NCBI RefSeq assembly: GCF_024679245.1
Contig: NC_090176.1
Location: 26,791,546 to 26,855,545, forward strand
Source of the DNA: Pseudorasbora parva
Taxonomy: Eukaryota > Chordata > Actinopteri > Cypriniformes > Gobionidae
Length of the DNA stretch: 64,000 nt
Direction of reading: 5' to 3'
The position numbers and the translations under genes are program-made. The notes beneath the pieces are model-generated. The model did not search any database, was not told the origin of the DNA, and saw only the letters and a program-made list of their open reading frames with translations. Of this stretch, positions 1 to 12,364 are shown piece by piece. How positions within the stretch are numbered: the first letter of the stretch is position 1; each line of letters starts with the position of its first letter.

Positions 1-849
<849 letters not shown>

Positions 850-1192
850 CTTCATGAGAGCCGTTTCTCCACCCAGAGTTTGGGCATTTACAGATGCTCC
901 TGCCTCCAAAAGAATGGCCACTGTCGTCAAGAAGTTCTGCACCAAACAGGATGAGTTATAAGAGAGACAGTATATAAATACTCTTGTATTTAGTGGTTGA
1001 AGTGAAACAGCCATTCTGAAGGTTCTTGAATAGAGTAGTGTTGTTCTGCACCTTTTCAGCAGCATGCATCAGGGCAGTGGTGCCATTCTTCTGTCTGGCA
1101 TTGACCTTCACTCCTTTCTTAATAAGCAGCCGGAGGACATCATCCTGACCACCTGCAGCAGCCAGCAGCGTTAAGGACATTCCACTAGAGTC
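850..1192 (-). CDS. mphosph8: mphosph8 exons 8 and 9: ankyrin repeats
   Basis: Exon 8 (1192-1052, 47 codons) has LTLLAAAGGQDDVLRLLI and NGTTALMHAAEK; exon 9 (936-850, 29 codons) has TTVAILLEAGASVNAQ and GETALMK. Both are in phase 0 and form one and a half to two ankyrin repeats. The intron between them is only 115 bp. The next repeat expected for MPP8 is not found left of 850. Confidence 0.9.
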
Positions 1193-4100
1193 CTGCAGGT
1201 GGCAGCAAAAAAAAAAAAAAAAAAAAAGTGAAAATGTTTACACATCTCAAATCTCAAAGCGGGAATGTTAACAACACTGCCGGTATTATAGAGAAGTATA
1301 TTAATTTGAGTGAAAACACCCATTTCTGCTTAGTGAGTGGTCAGCCTAGGGACTGAATGATGAACTATACCATGAACCAGTTTCTCTGACAAGTCATAAT
1401 AACAGATTTTAAGACAGATACCGTCAGAGATAGAAAAATAAGAGTGGAAGAGAGAAAGAGAAACAAGCAGCATACCTCCTGATCCAGATTGTAATCCTCT
1501 TTGGAACTAAGTGCACGTTTTACTGCCAGGTAATTCCCATTTTTCACAGCTTCTCGCAGCTCAGCTGAGAGTTAGATGGCAAATAAAGAGCAAAGGAGAA
1601 AAGTAGAGGGAAAACATGTGAAGAAAAAATTGAGACTGAAAACTCAAGGTTACAATAAATGAAAGATGGTCCAATTGTTTTTCTGTTTGTATCACTCACT
1701 GGGGGTTAAGGCTAGCGGAGAGAGATTCTCATCCTCTCCATTCAAGTGTTTCTGAAAGTCCTCCAGTGTCATCCAGTCCAGCTTAAGCTCAAGCCCAAGA
1801 TTAAGAGACGGCAGTCCCCTATCTGTCAGAGACACATGGTTACTAGTGTGCAGGGGTGATCTGGGACTCAACAACTGCTTGGGTTTCCCACTATATTAGT
1901 GATCACATGCATAGCCTATAATACATGCAGTATACAATAGGCAAATGCCTATTATATTGAGCTGTTTTTGAGTGGAACAGCACATTGTGTGGACCCAATG
2001 TGCTGTTCCACTCAAAAACAGCTCAATGAAGTCCAAATAAGGGCTGCATGATTTGAAATTTATTTTAATAAATAAATGGTATTGAATTTTCTTCTGATAA
2101 AAAGTGTTATTGTGATTTTTAAAAAGCACCGGGTTTAATGCGCTGCTTTGCAGATTTGTACAGTTTGATTATACATCAATACCTCTATAAAATACCAACA
2201 ATAATAATAATTATTATTTTCATTATGATTATGATTATTATTACTAAAAAATATTATACAAAACAAGAAATAGTACTATTGTAATATTTTATTTGTAAAA
2301 TAAATGAGTATTTAAGAAAATACAAAATGTATTTACAGTACAAGTTTAAGATTACAATAAAATCTTTTTTTTCATGGTTTCATTTTCAAGTGTTAAACCA
2401 TAAAGGTTTTATTTTGAAACATGTTGCTTTTTCAAATGCACGTTATAAGTGACCCAACCTCAACAGATGCAGATGAGTTTGTGTGGATCATTTATGCGAT
2501 CCAAGCTAATCTGAAACACGATTTGATAAATCGCACACTGCGATTACATATCACGATTTTTTGTTTAATTTCAATTAATCATGCAGCCCTAGTGCAATTG
2601 AACAGAATTTCAAGACATTTTTAAAAGTTGAACATCTTCAAGTACAAACCAGGAGTTTTGTCTGAGCGCTCCATGGTCTCCTGAGAGTCCTGATTGTCAT
2701 CGCAGGTGGTGAATACCCGTGATTCACTTCTCCTCCTTTTGTCTTTCCATCTGGAGTCTTCTGTAGAGTCAGGAGACGCTATCGACTCCGTCATGGACTT
2801 CCTTTCCAGCCTCTCTTGCCGGGCTTCTTCTGCCAGTCTCTGTGCCTCTTCCATGCGTGCTTTTCTCTCCCGTTGGGCTTCCTCGATTCTTTCTTTCTTC
2901 TTTCTTTCCTCTTCTTCAATCCTTTCTTTCCTCCTCCTCTCTTCTTCTTCCATCTTTTCTTTCCTCTTCCTTTGCTCTTCCTCTCTTTGCTCCCTTTGTA
3001 ATTCCTCCTTGGTCTTTGGGGCTGGCTCATCTGATTTATCACCTTTCTCCGTCTCGGATGCTCCCTTCTCCTGTTTCTCGTCTATCTCCATGGAGACAGG
3101 ACTCTGACCTGATCGTGGCACTGTGAGGAGAAGAATGTATTTGTTAATATCAGGTGATCAAACAAAAAGCACAAAACCAATGAAAATGAAAGTCAGATAG
3201 AAATGTATTTTACCATCTTTTGCCTTCTCTGTCTTATCTGAATCAGGTTTCCGTGCAGGAGACTGCTTTGACAATTTTGTTTTCTTGTCACTTTTCCCTG
3301 TACCCTGTAGAACAAGTATAAAAACATAATAAATAAATAAATAAAAAACCCATTCAAATCACACTAGATTTTTAACATTTTCTAAAAACATTTCTAAGCA
3401 TTCTTGGTGGTTGCCAATATTTAATATTTAACCTACCCCTAAAAAGTCTGTAGTCAGAAAGATGTTTTAAAAAAAAGAAATTAACATTTCTATTCAGCCA
3501 GAATGCATTAAATTGATCAAAAGCGAAAGGAAAAACCATTACATAATTACAAAAAATTTCTATTTCAGAAATAAATGCTGTTCTTTTGAATTATGGTTAC
3601 CGTTATATGGTTGTATTACAGTTTCCGAGAGAGAATTTTTGCCTTGTGAAAAAAAAGCCAAACCAAGGAAAAGAAAGAAACTGGGTTCCATCAGAGCTTT
3701 ATAGACCTATACCTTTGGAGTTGCATTTTTGTTCTGGTCCGCTTGTCTCCTTGGTACACGATCTTTCGCCTCACAGTTCAGCAAGAACTTCTCAAACAGA
3801 TTAGAGGCACCACTCTTCTCACTACCTTCTTCTTTCGGCTCGTCCTCTTTGGGTTTAACTGGGGCTGTTGATGCTGTGGAGGATGAGGAGGAGGAGGATG
3901 CAGATGATAGCCGCTGAGAAGTAAGGGCTGCTTCTTGGCCTTTGCTTTTGACCTTTGACTTGGGTGCGGGTGTGGCTGCCCCCGTGTCACTGGAATCAGG
4001 CTCTTCCTCACTGCGAGAAGACTTGCTAGTGCTCTTGCTACTAGTAAGGTTCTTGAGCTTGTTTGAACCACTTTCTTTGAGCAAAGCCGATGAAACCTCT

Positions 4101-7100
4101 ACCTTTTTAGGCTTCTTCTCTTGAATCAGGTCTTTGAAACCTTGCAGTTTCAGGTCAGACTTGGCCTTCTTCTGTTTGGCCTGCTTTAGGTCGCCTCCAC
4201 TCTCACTTCGCACAGACTTGTCTGTGGATTTTGCTGTCGTAGTTTTGGAGGAATCATTCGTTTCTGTGTTTGTCGTATCATCCGTTTGTGTCTCAGAGGG
4301 CACGTCGCTCTTATCATCCTCTTCGTCAGAGGAATCAATCTCTCTTTTTGACTTGATTTTCTTTTTCTTGCGGTCTTCTCCACTTTCTTTCTTCTGTTTT
4401 CCTCCATCTTTAGGCTTGTCAAGCTTCTTTTGTTTCTTAGGAGTAACTGGGGCATCGTCATCATCTGATTCAATGAGCCTCTTCTTTGTTTCTTTTTTAG
4501 AAGGTGTAGGGGAAGGATCCCTGCTCTCCTCCTCCTCTTCCTCCTCTTCCTCATCAGATTCAGGTGCAGGCAGAGGCTTGTCCTCCCGCCATTTATCCTT
4601 CTTTTTCTTCTTCTTCTTTTCCTTCACAGGCATCTCATCGTCTGATTCCTCCACTTTCTTCTTTTTCTTTTTCTTCTTCTTTATAGGGGATTCTTTGGGT
4701 TTCTCTTTATCACTTTCACTCTCTGAGTCGGCATCAAACAGATCACTCTTCATGGGCAGCTTCTAGGCACAATGGAATACAAATCAGTATTCATAAAGAC
4801 TTTAGCAAGTAAACCAGATATTGATTGCAATATCGGTACAAGTTCTTATAAAAACTACAATCATGTGAACACAAGAGTCTCACCATGCCAGTTTCTTTCT
4901 TTGGCTTCATCTCGGCCAGGGCCTTCTTGTAGGCCAGCAGCACCTCCCTGCAGTCATCCAAGTGCGCCTCAGGCTCCCAGGTGTCTTCCTCCGATGAATA
5001 GTTCTTCCATCGCACCCGATACAGCACCACTCCCTACAAAGACGTTAGATCATTGGGTTATCTACAATCTCCAAACAGCAATAAGGAAAACATACAGGTT
5101 TAAACAATCATTAAATATTCATGAACGCCCCTATTTCAGCATTGGTTAGATCTCACCACAGTTTTGAATTTATGGAGTGAAGTGGAGGGAAAGACAGACA
5201 ACAGATCCATTCAGTTTTATTCCATTCTCATTGTTGAAGCATCAAAGGTTGCCACAAATGCACATCACAATTAACCATTGCAGGAATTAAAACAAACACA
5301 TATTTCACATGGTTTTGTAAGCTAACAGTAAACAAACACATAAATTCTGGGTAGTCTAAAGACAAAAAACGGCACAAATTTAACCAGTTTTAATCTCAAA
5401 CACTGTTAAAATCACAGAAAAAGAGTTAAGTGTTTTATGACCCTTTTTAGGTAGCGATGTTGGACAGCTGCCAGTTGTAAGAATGAAAATGTTCCTTCTG
5501 TTGAAGTACTAAAATTACTAAGACTAAAATAAAAATAAGTTCAAGAATTGAAATGACAAAAATAACAAATAGAATGAAAATATAAAAATAAAAGCTAATT
5601 CAAACCTAATAAGTATAGATAAGTGAACTTCTAAAAACAGTGAACTTTTATTTTAAGGGTATGAAGACATTGCTTAGGCAGTAGCATCAGATGTCTACCT
5701 CACACTATCACTAGTGTCATGTGCTAAATGAAAGAATGATGAGAAGGGTGATGTTTATAGGAGGCATCAAGACAGTAATTAGCAGACACATCCCAAGCGT
5801 CACAGGTTAGTTTCAAAGGGAAGTTCATTATCCGCTGTGTTGCTAAGTAACAAACACAGCTGATTCCCGGCTCCTCTTATTTCTGGTGACTCTAGCTGGA
5901 GGGTTAATAATAGTTGAAGATCAAAGCCAAATAATATCTCTCCTTTTCTCCATCAACTGGTTTTACAAAACTGGAAAGCAACTCAATTTACTTTCGTGGA
6001 TGTTGTACGTAAACCCACATCTATCTGTGTCTTAAAGCACAAGGCACTACATATATTCAAGAGCCATTGCTTAGATTAGACTGCTAGTTTCCTGTATGCC
6101 TGCTGCGGTTAATCACTGTATTTATGTAAACAAGCAAGTTAAAGACATAATTGTCTGTGTGTCTGCCAAAGCACAGTAGTCTATGAAGCACAGGTTGTCA
6201 GTCGATCTGAGAGTTGTTCTTACTGGCTTAAGGCCATTGCTGACTGACTCATATTGCAATCGGAATGAATAGACAACTCTTGGGGAAAATTGTTATGAAC
6301 GCTGAGACTGACACAGAGAGAGACAGAAATATTTCTCATAAACAAAAATTTAAAAAAAGACTCATTATTATTACTACATAGGTTTCTTGCAGAGTAAAAC
6401 ATTAATACAGTATTAAATGCCACAGAAGTAAAATGCATCAGATATATAAAAGCATTTAATATCTATGTGCCTATCTAGTTATGGGTTTAATGCCTCTGCA
6501 GTCAAGATAGTGACAGAAATTAGTATTTGTTGACTTTTTAAAAATGTTTTCTACTGCTCAAATTTTGAAAGGTAAAATTTGTATCTGAAAAATGTTTTAC
6601 AGAAGTCTCTTATGTTCCTTAAGGCTCCATTTATTTTATCCAAAAAAAATGTAAAACAGTAATATTGCGAAATATTAACACATTTTAAAATAACCATTTT
6701 CTATTTTAATATATTTTAAAATGTGATTTATTTCTGTGATTCTTCAGTGTCAAATGATCCTTCAGAAATCACTCTAATATGCTGATTTGAGGCTAACGAA
6801 ACATTTCTTATTACAAAAATGTTGTGTTGCTTAATATTTTGCTGGAAACAATGATACATTTTTTAAAGTCTTCTTTGATGAATAGAAATATTTTGTATCA
6901 TTACAAATGTCAAAAAAACTTTCTGATCCAAACGGTTGAACAGTATTTTTGTATATTTAATGTCAGTTGCTTTAATATAACATTGATAAACCAGTTATTT
7001 TAACTGTAGTCAAGGATAGCCTTTAATGATTTATGACATCTTATGCATTATTTACAGATTTAATTTGTGTGTTTTTTACATTTACAGATGTTAATTTGAT

Positions 7101-9223
7101 TTTATGAGTAAGGCATAACTGTTGAGAATTGCATGTAATTTATTTTAACTTAGGTTTGAGACATAAATGGATGCTACGTTTAGTTCTAAAAATGCCCTCA
7201 TAAGAAATAAAAAAATAATAAACTAATTTCAGACTACAAATGTTTATGGTAAATAAATCAGCTGAGAAAGCAGTGAAATTGAACAATAATCTGACCGAGA
7301 CAGATGCGAGTTCTGAGTTCCTTGATTGATTAATTTGTATTTATTTATTAGCACAAATAAGCTTAAAATATCATATTGGGTCCCATGTATCTAAATGGCT
7401 TTAAAAAAGCAGAATTACACACATTTATACACTAAGACACAGTGAGGAAGAGCCTCTCACATACACTTTACTTCACACATTACAGATACATAAATGACTG
7501 CAGTAGAACTGACTCCAGTTCAAAGGGCGCGGATCGAGCGGTACAAAATTGGATTTTACATGCTGTGCGTTATCTGTTCTCTAATCACTGACCTTTCTCA
7601 ACACACTTTACCAAGGATTTATTGATCTTAACCAACAGGCTTTCATCTGCAACAAAGTAGTTTTTAATGTTCTTTTATCACTATACATTTTCAAATGCAC
7701 TTTTTTTCTGCTCACTCCACTCTATTATCTGTCATCTCTTCATCTTTAAGCTACTAAAAAACAAACCTTCCATTGTCACATAACCCTTGTCCTTTGAATA
7801 CTAATGATACACAGTTTCACAAACACACACACACACACCCTTGTGATATTTCTAGATTAGGCACTGCTGAATCTAGCCTCACCAAAATAAACTGAGGCAG
7901 TCTGGCACGAAGCGATCAGCTATTCTTGCATTTTAAACATTCAGTAAAAAAGTCTCCAAATAATGAATCATTCAGTCAGCATTCCACATATGCTGAGGCA
8001 ACCCGGCATCTTCCGTAATAATGTGACGAAAATGGTCTGTGCAATATGATATTCTCGCCTTTTTTATGAGGACCCAGGAGGCCTTCCAGTCAAGCACCTA
8101 AACACAGTCTAAACAGATCCCAACCCCACATCTCCAAACACCTCCAGGACAAATACATGTCAAAAATGACTGCCATAGTACAGTAACAATATTCAGGTTA
8201 CTACATCTAAACATGACCTAAACTACTAAATCGCTATATTTTAATGAAATAAACGACTTCCAAGGGAAAATGCTGACTCGTTGTTATGCATTCCCCTAAG
8301 ATCATGCATGAAGGTCTAACAAGGCAAGCAAAAAATCTTCCACGCATTAAGTGTAAGATGTGTTTGTTATTTGTGCGTGTACACTGTGAAACTGGTCATG
8401 CTTCATTTATTTTGTCTGTGCCAATATTTAGTCCCTCTATTGTCTATGCATTTGGGCAAAGCGACTAATAATGTGCCGTTTTTTAATAAGATATAATAGC
8501 ATAAACAACCCGAGAATAACAAACCGGTGAATGACTATCCCTGATGTCAACAATAGTAAATAATCATCCGTATAAAACACCACTGTTCGTGTTTATTTTG
8601 GCCGTAAGTAGATTTAGCCCGGTGTTTAAAGTAGTAATTTGGCTAGATTTTAAGCAGTTGTGATGTAAACAACAGTAGCTCAACGCCTTTGGAACTCGAT
8701 TTGTCTCCGCCTCTGCTCATGGCTCAAAGCGGGCGGCCATCAAAAAGTTACAACGAGTGCAACAGCCTTTCTGCGCTGCGGAAAGTTTGTGTTTTAAGGC
8801 GAACACGCCGTAAAATTACCCGTTCATCCATGTCTTTGGCTTTATCCTACTAAGTATACACGTATGTGTAGTATTTACTAGGAGAGTAATAGCTTCATGC
8901 TAAGTCGCTAGCAATATGGCACCCGAAGCGCTGCAACACACTCCCTTCGGTGCAAGAAGTTTGTGTTTTAAGGTGAACAGGCCGTAAAATGTCCGTTTCA
9001 GCTATTTCTTTGGCGTCATCCTACTTATTATACCAGTATCCGTAGTATTTACTAAGGACAGTAATAGCTACATGCTAAGTCGCTAGCAATATGGCATCCG
9101 AAGCGCTGGCACACACTCTCTCACCTCCTCCATTCGCATGTCAATAATCCTCTCCACTTCGTATACATCTTCTTCTTCCTGTTCGCTGTCTCCAGGCTCC
9201 GTTCTCTCGGCTCCGGAGGCCAT
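850..9223 (-). CDS. mphosph8: M-phase phosphoprotein 8 (MPP8), 5' nine exons; gene runs off the left edge
   Basis: Chromodomain protein that binds H3K9me3 and is a core subunit of the HUSH silencing complex in vertebrate nuclei (family knowledge). Exons read on the minus strand: 9223-9125, 5033-4884, 4762-3713, 3304-3214, 3120-2646, 1860-1700, 1564-1476, 1192-1052 and 936-850. Together they make 2343 nt, 781 codons with matching phases. Order of parts: chromodomain (about residues 19-76), a very long acidic/lysine/serine-rich disordered region, a glutamate/arginine coiled-coil-like stretch, the WMTLEDFQKHL motif, then ankyrin repeats. The C-terminal exons, with further ankyrin repeats and the end domain, are not between 1 and 849 and must lie outside. 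The start is the first ATG of exon 1, followed at once by the acidic lead-in to the chromodomain. The weakest junction is exon 5 to exon 6. Confidence 0.93.
1476..1860 (-). CDS. mphosph8: mphosph8 exons 6 and 7: conserved LEDFQKHL segment and start of ankyrin domain
   Basis: Exon 6 (1860-1700) contains WMTLEDFQKHLNGEDENLS, a signature shared with human MPP8, and ends at a GTGAGT donor in phase 1. Exon 7 (1564-1476) contains LREAVKNGNYLAVKRALSS and YNLDQE, the first helix pair of the ankyrin region, and ends in phase 0. The 5' edge of exon 6 is approximate. Confidence 0.83.
1956..2027. repeat. Perfect 32 bp inverted repeat with 8 nt loop
   Basis: The arms 1956-1987 and 1996-2027 are exact reverse complements, separated by TGTGGACC. 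The arm begins ATTGAGCTGTTTTTGAGTGG. It lies in mphosph8 intron 5. It could be a short foldback MITE or an RNA hairpin; the sequence alone does not decide. Confidence 0.9.
2646..3304 (-). CDS. mphosph8: mphosph8 exons 4 and 5: lysine-rich linker and Glu/Arg coiled coil
   Basis: Exon 4 (3304-3214, 91 nt) follows a CTACAG acceptor and ends in phase 1. Exon 5 (3120-2646) carries the repeated (R/K)(K/R)ERIEEEER pattern, a predicted single alpha-helix or coiled coil. The exon 5 donor is uncertain. A stronger-looking GTTTGT at 2649 leaves phase 1, while GTACTT at 2645 leaves phase 2, which is what the next exon needs. Confidence 0.75.
3713..4762 (-). CDS. mphosph8: mphosph8 exon 3: long charged disordered region
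   Basis: A 1050 nt exon (350 codons, phase 0 both ends). It is built of KKKKKK runs, acidic and serine-rich blocks (ESDSES, EEEEEEEESRD) and many SD/SE casein-kinase-like sites. This fits the nuclear, heavily phosphorylated middle of MPP8. No folded domain is recognisable. The opposite strand is also open because of the codon bias, but that reading is a shadow. Confidence 0.88.
4884..5033 (-). CDS. mphosph8: mphosph8 exon 2: core of chromodomain
   Basis: Fifty in-frame codons between a TAG acceptor and a GTGAG donor, phase 0 to 0. It contains YRVRWKNYSSEEDTWEPE, the classic chromodomain core. Trp42 and Tyr45 complete the methyl-lysine cage with Tyr21, at the same 21- and 3-residue spacing as in human MPP8. 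Confidence 0.93.
5034..9124 (-). other. mphosph8 intron 1 (4.1 kb)
   Basis: No coding exon seen. It contains a copy of a dispersed teleost repeat at about 6640-6990 (marked by the stretch on 'cactctaatatgctgattt'), a small CA run near 7824, and a tandem duplication beside exon 1. The rest looks like unique AT-rich intron. Confidence 0.7.
8765..9118. repeat. Tandem duplication of about 175 bp next to mphosph8 exon 1
   Basis: Copy 1 (about 8765-8943) and copy 2 (about 8940-9118) share AAGTTTGTGTTTTAAGG (8783 and 8957), the CATGCTAAGTCGCTAGCAAT block and GAAGCGCTG, with a period of 174-175 bp and scattered substitutions. Copy 2 ends a few bases from the exon 1 splice donor. Confidence 0.88.
9125..9223 (-). 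CDS. mphosph8: mphosph8 exon 1: start codon and first part of chromodomain
   Basis: Encodes 33 residues from ATG (9223-9221) to MRMEE, ending in phase 0 at a GT donor (9124-9123). The acidic run EQEEEDVYEVERIIDM is the beginning of the chromodomain. Tyr21 stands where human MPP8 has the aromatic-cage Phe59, so the cage stays aromatic. The upstream 5' UTR has an in-frame stop directly before the ATG. Confidence 0.9.
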
Positions 9224-9480
9224 TTATGCTTTAACCAAACAAAATATTGACGCTACCTGTCGTATATGTGCTATACGCCGCACGTCAGTCGAACTAATGC
9301 ATATAACGTTACACAGACACAGCAGCAGCGCACTGTGGCTGATAGTACTGGGTGTTGCCAGATCGCGCAAAAAACGCGAAGTTGTGTCCTGTAAAAAACA
9401 CACCAATCGAACACGTGTATATAACACGGACATGGCAACACGGGTAGTTCTACAACAGAAGGAGGATCCGTGTGTGTAAA
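9224..9480 (-). promoter_or_regulatory. Probable mphosph8 5' UTR and CpG-containing promoter
   Basis: Directly upstream of the mphosph8 ATG on the minus strand. It is locally richer in CpG than the surrounding intron and intergenic DNA, and free of recognisable repeats. No TATA box stands out. Inferred only from position and base composition. Confidence 0.4.
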
Positions 9481-9652
9481 CGATCATGTAAACGGTGACA
9501 CACGATTGAGGTTACCCACCATTGCTAAATATATAACAGGCGACAAAGACGACAAATAGAAAAACGTGTAACTTCCACTAAATAAATAGCACATTTTTGG
9601 TATGACTTTTTTTTAATGAGATTAAAATAAGAATGAAACTATTTGTAATGTA

Positions 9653-10906
9653 GGTGATATAAGGTAAAATGGGCCATCAGGTAAAATGGGCAATTTAAGG
9701 TTTGGGGGTCCTAGCCCCTCTGGAATTTGAAGCCAATGACTGGAAATTTCAAACTTTTGTCATAACTGTACTTGACAAGTAACAGGTGATTTGATTGGTT
9801 TATGGTTGCTATGGTCGACGGGGCAATGATTCAAATCAAGACTGCACCAGAAAGGGTCATAAGTAGCCTGGCATACCAAATCTAACTAATCTTAGATTAT
9901 AACTCTATAATAATAAAAAACATGCACATAAAAAAACTATGTACAATATCTGTCTTGATTGCATCCATCAGATGTAATGTTAGTTTAGTATATTAACATA
10001 TTTTTTTTGGAAAAGTGATGTTTTTCTTGGTGGCCCAATTTACCTTAACCTACTGAGATAAAATGGGCCACATGGTTTCAGCTAAAATGGGCTATCCTCT
10101 GTGTCACTCACAAACACACATACACATACACGTGTTTTTGGCCTGGTAAACCCTACGTTATGGGGACAAAATGTCCCCACGAAGATGGCAATATCTGAAA
10201 TCCTTGTCCTTGTGGGGACATATGGTCCCCATGAGGAAAACATATATGAATCACACTAAGTGGTGCTTTTTTAAAATGTAAAAATGCAGAATGTTTCCTA
10301 TGATGGGTAGGTTTAGGGGTAGGGGCAGTGTAGGGGGATATAATATACTATGGAGAGTCCCCATAAAACTTGAAAACACAATGTGTGTGTGTGTGTGTGT
10401 GTGCGCACACCCATGCACCCACACACTCGCACACCGACCACCACAAACATGCACAGGACAGACACACACACATTGACATTGATTCACTGATCTGCTGTTC
10501 CAAAATTGACTTTTTTTTTAATTGCACAATTGAATATGTGGTTTTGCACCCAAAATGCGTTTTTTTTAATGGCACACATAAATATGTTTGTTTAATGCAG
10601 TTTAAATGTCATGTGGCTGTATAAGCAATTGTGTTTTAAAATTAAAATTTATGATGAATTACTATTTCCCTTTGCAGATTGACTGGCCCATTTTACCTGA
10701 AAGTGTTCATGCAAAAAAAGTTGGCAGGGCTGATGTTTCAATAACTGTAGGGCCTAAATAATTATATTTAAAGTACATAATTTCAACACAAAAGTATCAG
10801 AAACAGTCATTATTAATCATAAAAACACATGGAAAAGGCCAATTTTGTATTGTATTATTGTCCCAAGCGATTTACCAAAAAGCGGCCCAATTTACCTCAT
10901 ATCACC
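9653..10906. mobile_element. Inverted-repeat DNA element with iterated GGTAAAATGGGCC motifs
   Basis: The first 23 bases (9653-9675) and the reverse complement of the last 23 (10884-10906) match at 21 positions; both begin GGTGATAT and run into GGTAAA(A/T)TGGGCC. Variants of that motif recur inside at about 9680, 10031, 10056, 10083 and 10684, in both orientations. No transposase frame is present, so it is non-autonomous or decayed. The superfamily is not recognised. Possible TA target sites flank it (TA at 9651; CTA at 10907). Confidence 0.75.
10131..10402. repeat. Fish GGGGACA-type repeat and GT run inside the 9653 element
   Basis: Contains the palindromic TGGGGACAAAATGTCCCCA and the GGTAGGTTTAGGGGTAGGGG tract, both typical of a repeat very common in fish genomes (recalled, not searched). 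It is followed by (GT)n and CA-rich sequence. It appears nested in the larger inverted-repeat element. Confidence 0.6.
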
Positions 10907-12364
10907 CTATGGTATAAATCATTTTATATTTATATTTCAATAATAAGAAATTACACATTCATAAATAAAAAAGCTAATTCTCTGCGTCACTTACAGTATA
11001 GCCTTAAAGATGATAAATGTTAAAATGTGTTAACATAACCGTTAACTTGAACTAACAATGAGCAGTAGGCCTACTTTTACAACATTAACAGTTAAAATAT
11101 ATTTGCATAATTAGTTACTGTGTTCATTAAAAGATGCATATCGATCCACACAAAAAGTGACACTGAAACATGTTTCTGCATAGATGAAATTGTCTTTGTA
11201 CTGCAGTAACAGTAATTGTAGTTTAGTATTTTGAAAGTGGGAACAAGTTCTCTTTCAAAGGTAAAGTTACAATGTAAGGATATTCCTGCTTTTTATTTTA
11301 TTAGGTGTTTATAAAATAGTACCTACTGTATCTTAGAGACTAGAATGTGCAAAATCTATGATTATTTTAGGTGTGTTCTTTCAAAATATAATCTTGATTT
11401 TCATTAGAGATCTAATGCTAAGTTTTGCTGAATGACAATATCACTAATGGATTGCTGTGGTATGTGGTTTGCAATTCATTATCATCATCACCATCATTAT
11501 TAACATATGACCAATACTACTACAATCTACTGTAAAACACTTTAATTACAAAAGTCCTGATTATGTTTTTTTCCTTTTTACAGTTTAAACTTTACAAGAA
11601 CTTCACAATGTCATAAATAGTCTTGCATAGACCGACAATGACTATATGCTGGCTATTCAAAAACAGCACCAAAACATTTACATGACACATATGTAAAAAG
11701 TTTGACTTATTGCACAAATAACTTCATTTAAAAAATGAATCACATCCACAGATCTTAAAGACTTTGTGCATGCATTGATTTTGAAGAAGTTATGGAAGGC
11801 TCATGTAAAAAACAAACAAACAAAAACTTTTAAATGAACGTTGGATTGATGCAACACCCTATCATTTAAAAAAAAAACATTTGAATCCAGTAAAGAGTTA
11901 TCATAATTACATACAGAAAATAAAAAAATTGTGATTATTTCTGATATAAAAATGTGGCACATTTTGGAAAAGCAGCATTTGATGAATTAGCTGACATTGG
12001 TTCCTTTTCAAAACTTTCAGTAAGAGTAGCATTTCTAAAGAAGTGCTAAAATTGAATGAAATCAATTTGACCTGCAAGTCTTGATTGCATAAAAGAAAAC
12101 AAGATTATCTCTGACACAGTATCCTCATATATTATGAGATTTAATGCTCATAGGATGAAGTAACATAGGTATGTCTGCTTCTAAATACCATATGATAACA
12201 TGATGCCACATGACTTGTCATGAAAAGCACTGTCTGAGCTAACAATAGTTCAGGCCCAAAATCAGATACCTTGGTCACAGAGTGCAGGAACTGTAAAATC
12301 TTTTGCTGATTTGGCTTTAGAACATTGTTTCCACACGTGATTCTGAGAATGTCTGTACATGGTA
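10907..12364. other. Intergenic region and probable aff3-like 3' UTR
   Basis: No coding exon or named repeat seen. The part next to 12364 is probably the 3' UTR of the aff3-like gene. A minus-strand AATAAA lies near 11290-11300 and is a candidate polyadenylation signal, about 1.07 kb past the stop codon. Confidence 0.4.

Noticed and set aside
2694..3107. Plus-strand open frames opposite mphosph8 exon 5
   Set aside because: Antisense of a Glu/Arg coiled coil; purely compositional.
4134..4766. Plus-strand open frame of 210 codons opposite mphosph8 exon 3, rich in Ser/Phe
   Set aside because: It is the antisense shadow of the Lys/Glu/Ser-rich exon. No splice sites, no homology, low-complexity sequence.
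9138..9487. Plus- and minus-strand open frames around the mphosph8 start
   Set aside because: One is antisense to exon 1. The other ends in a stop immediately before the MPP8 ATG and is 5' UTR.
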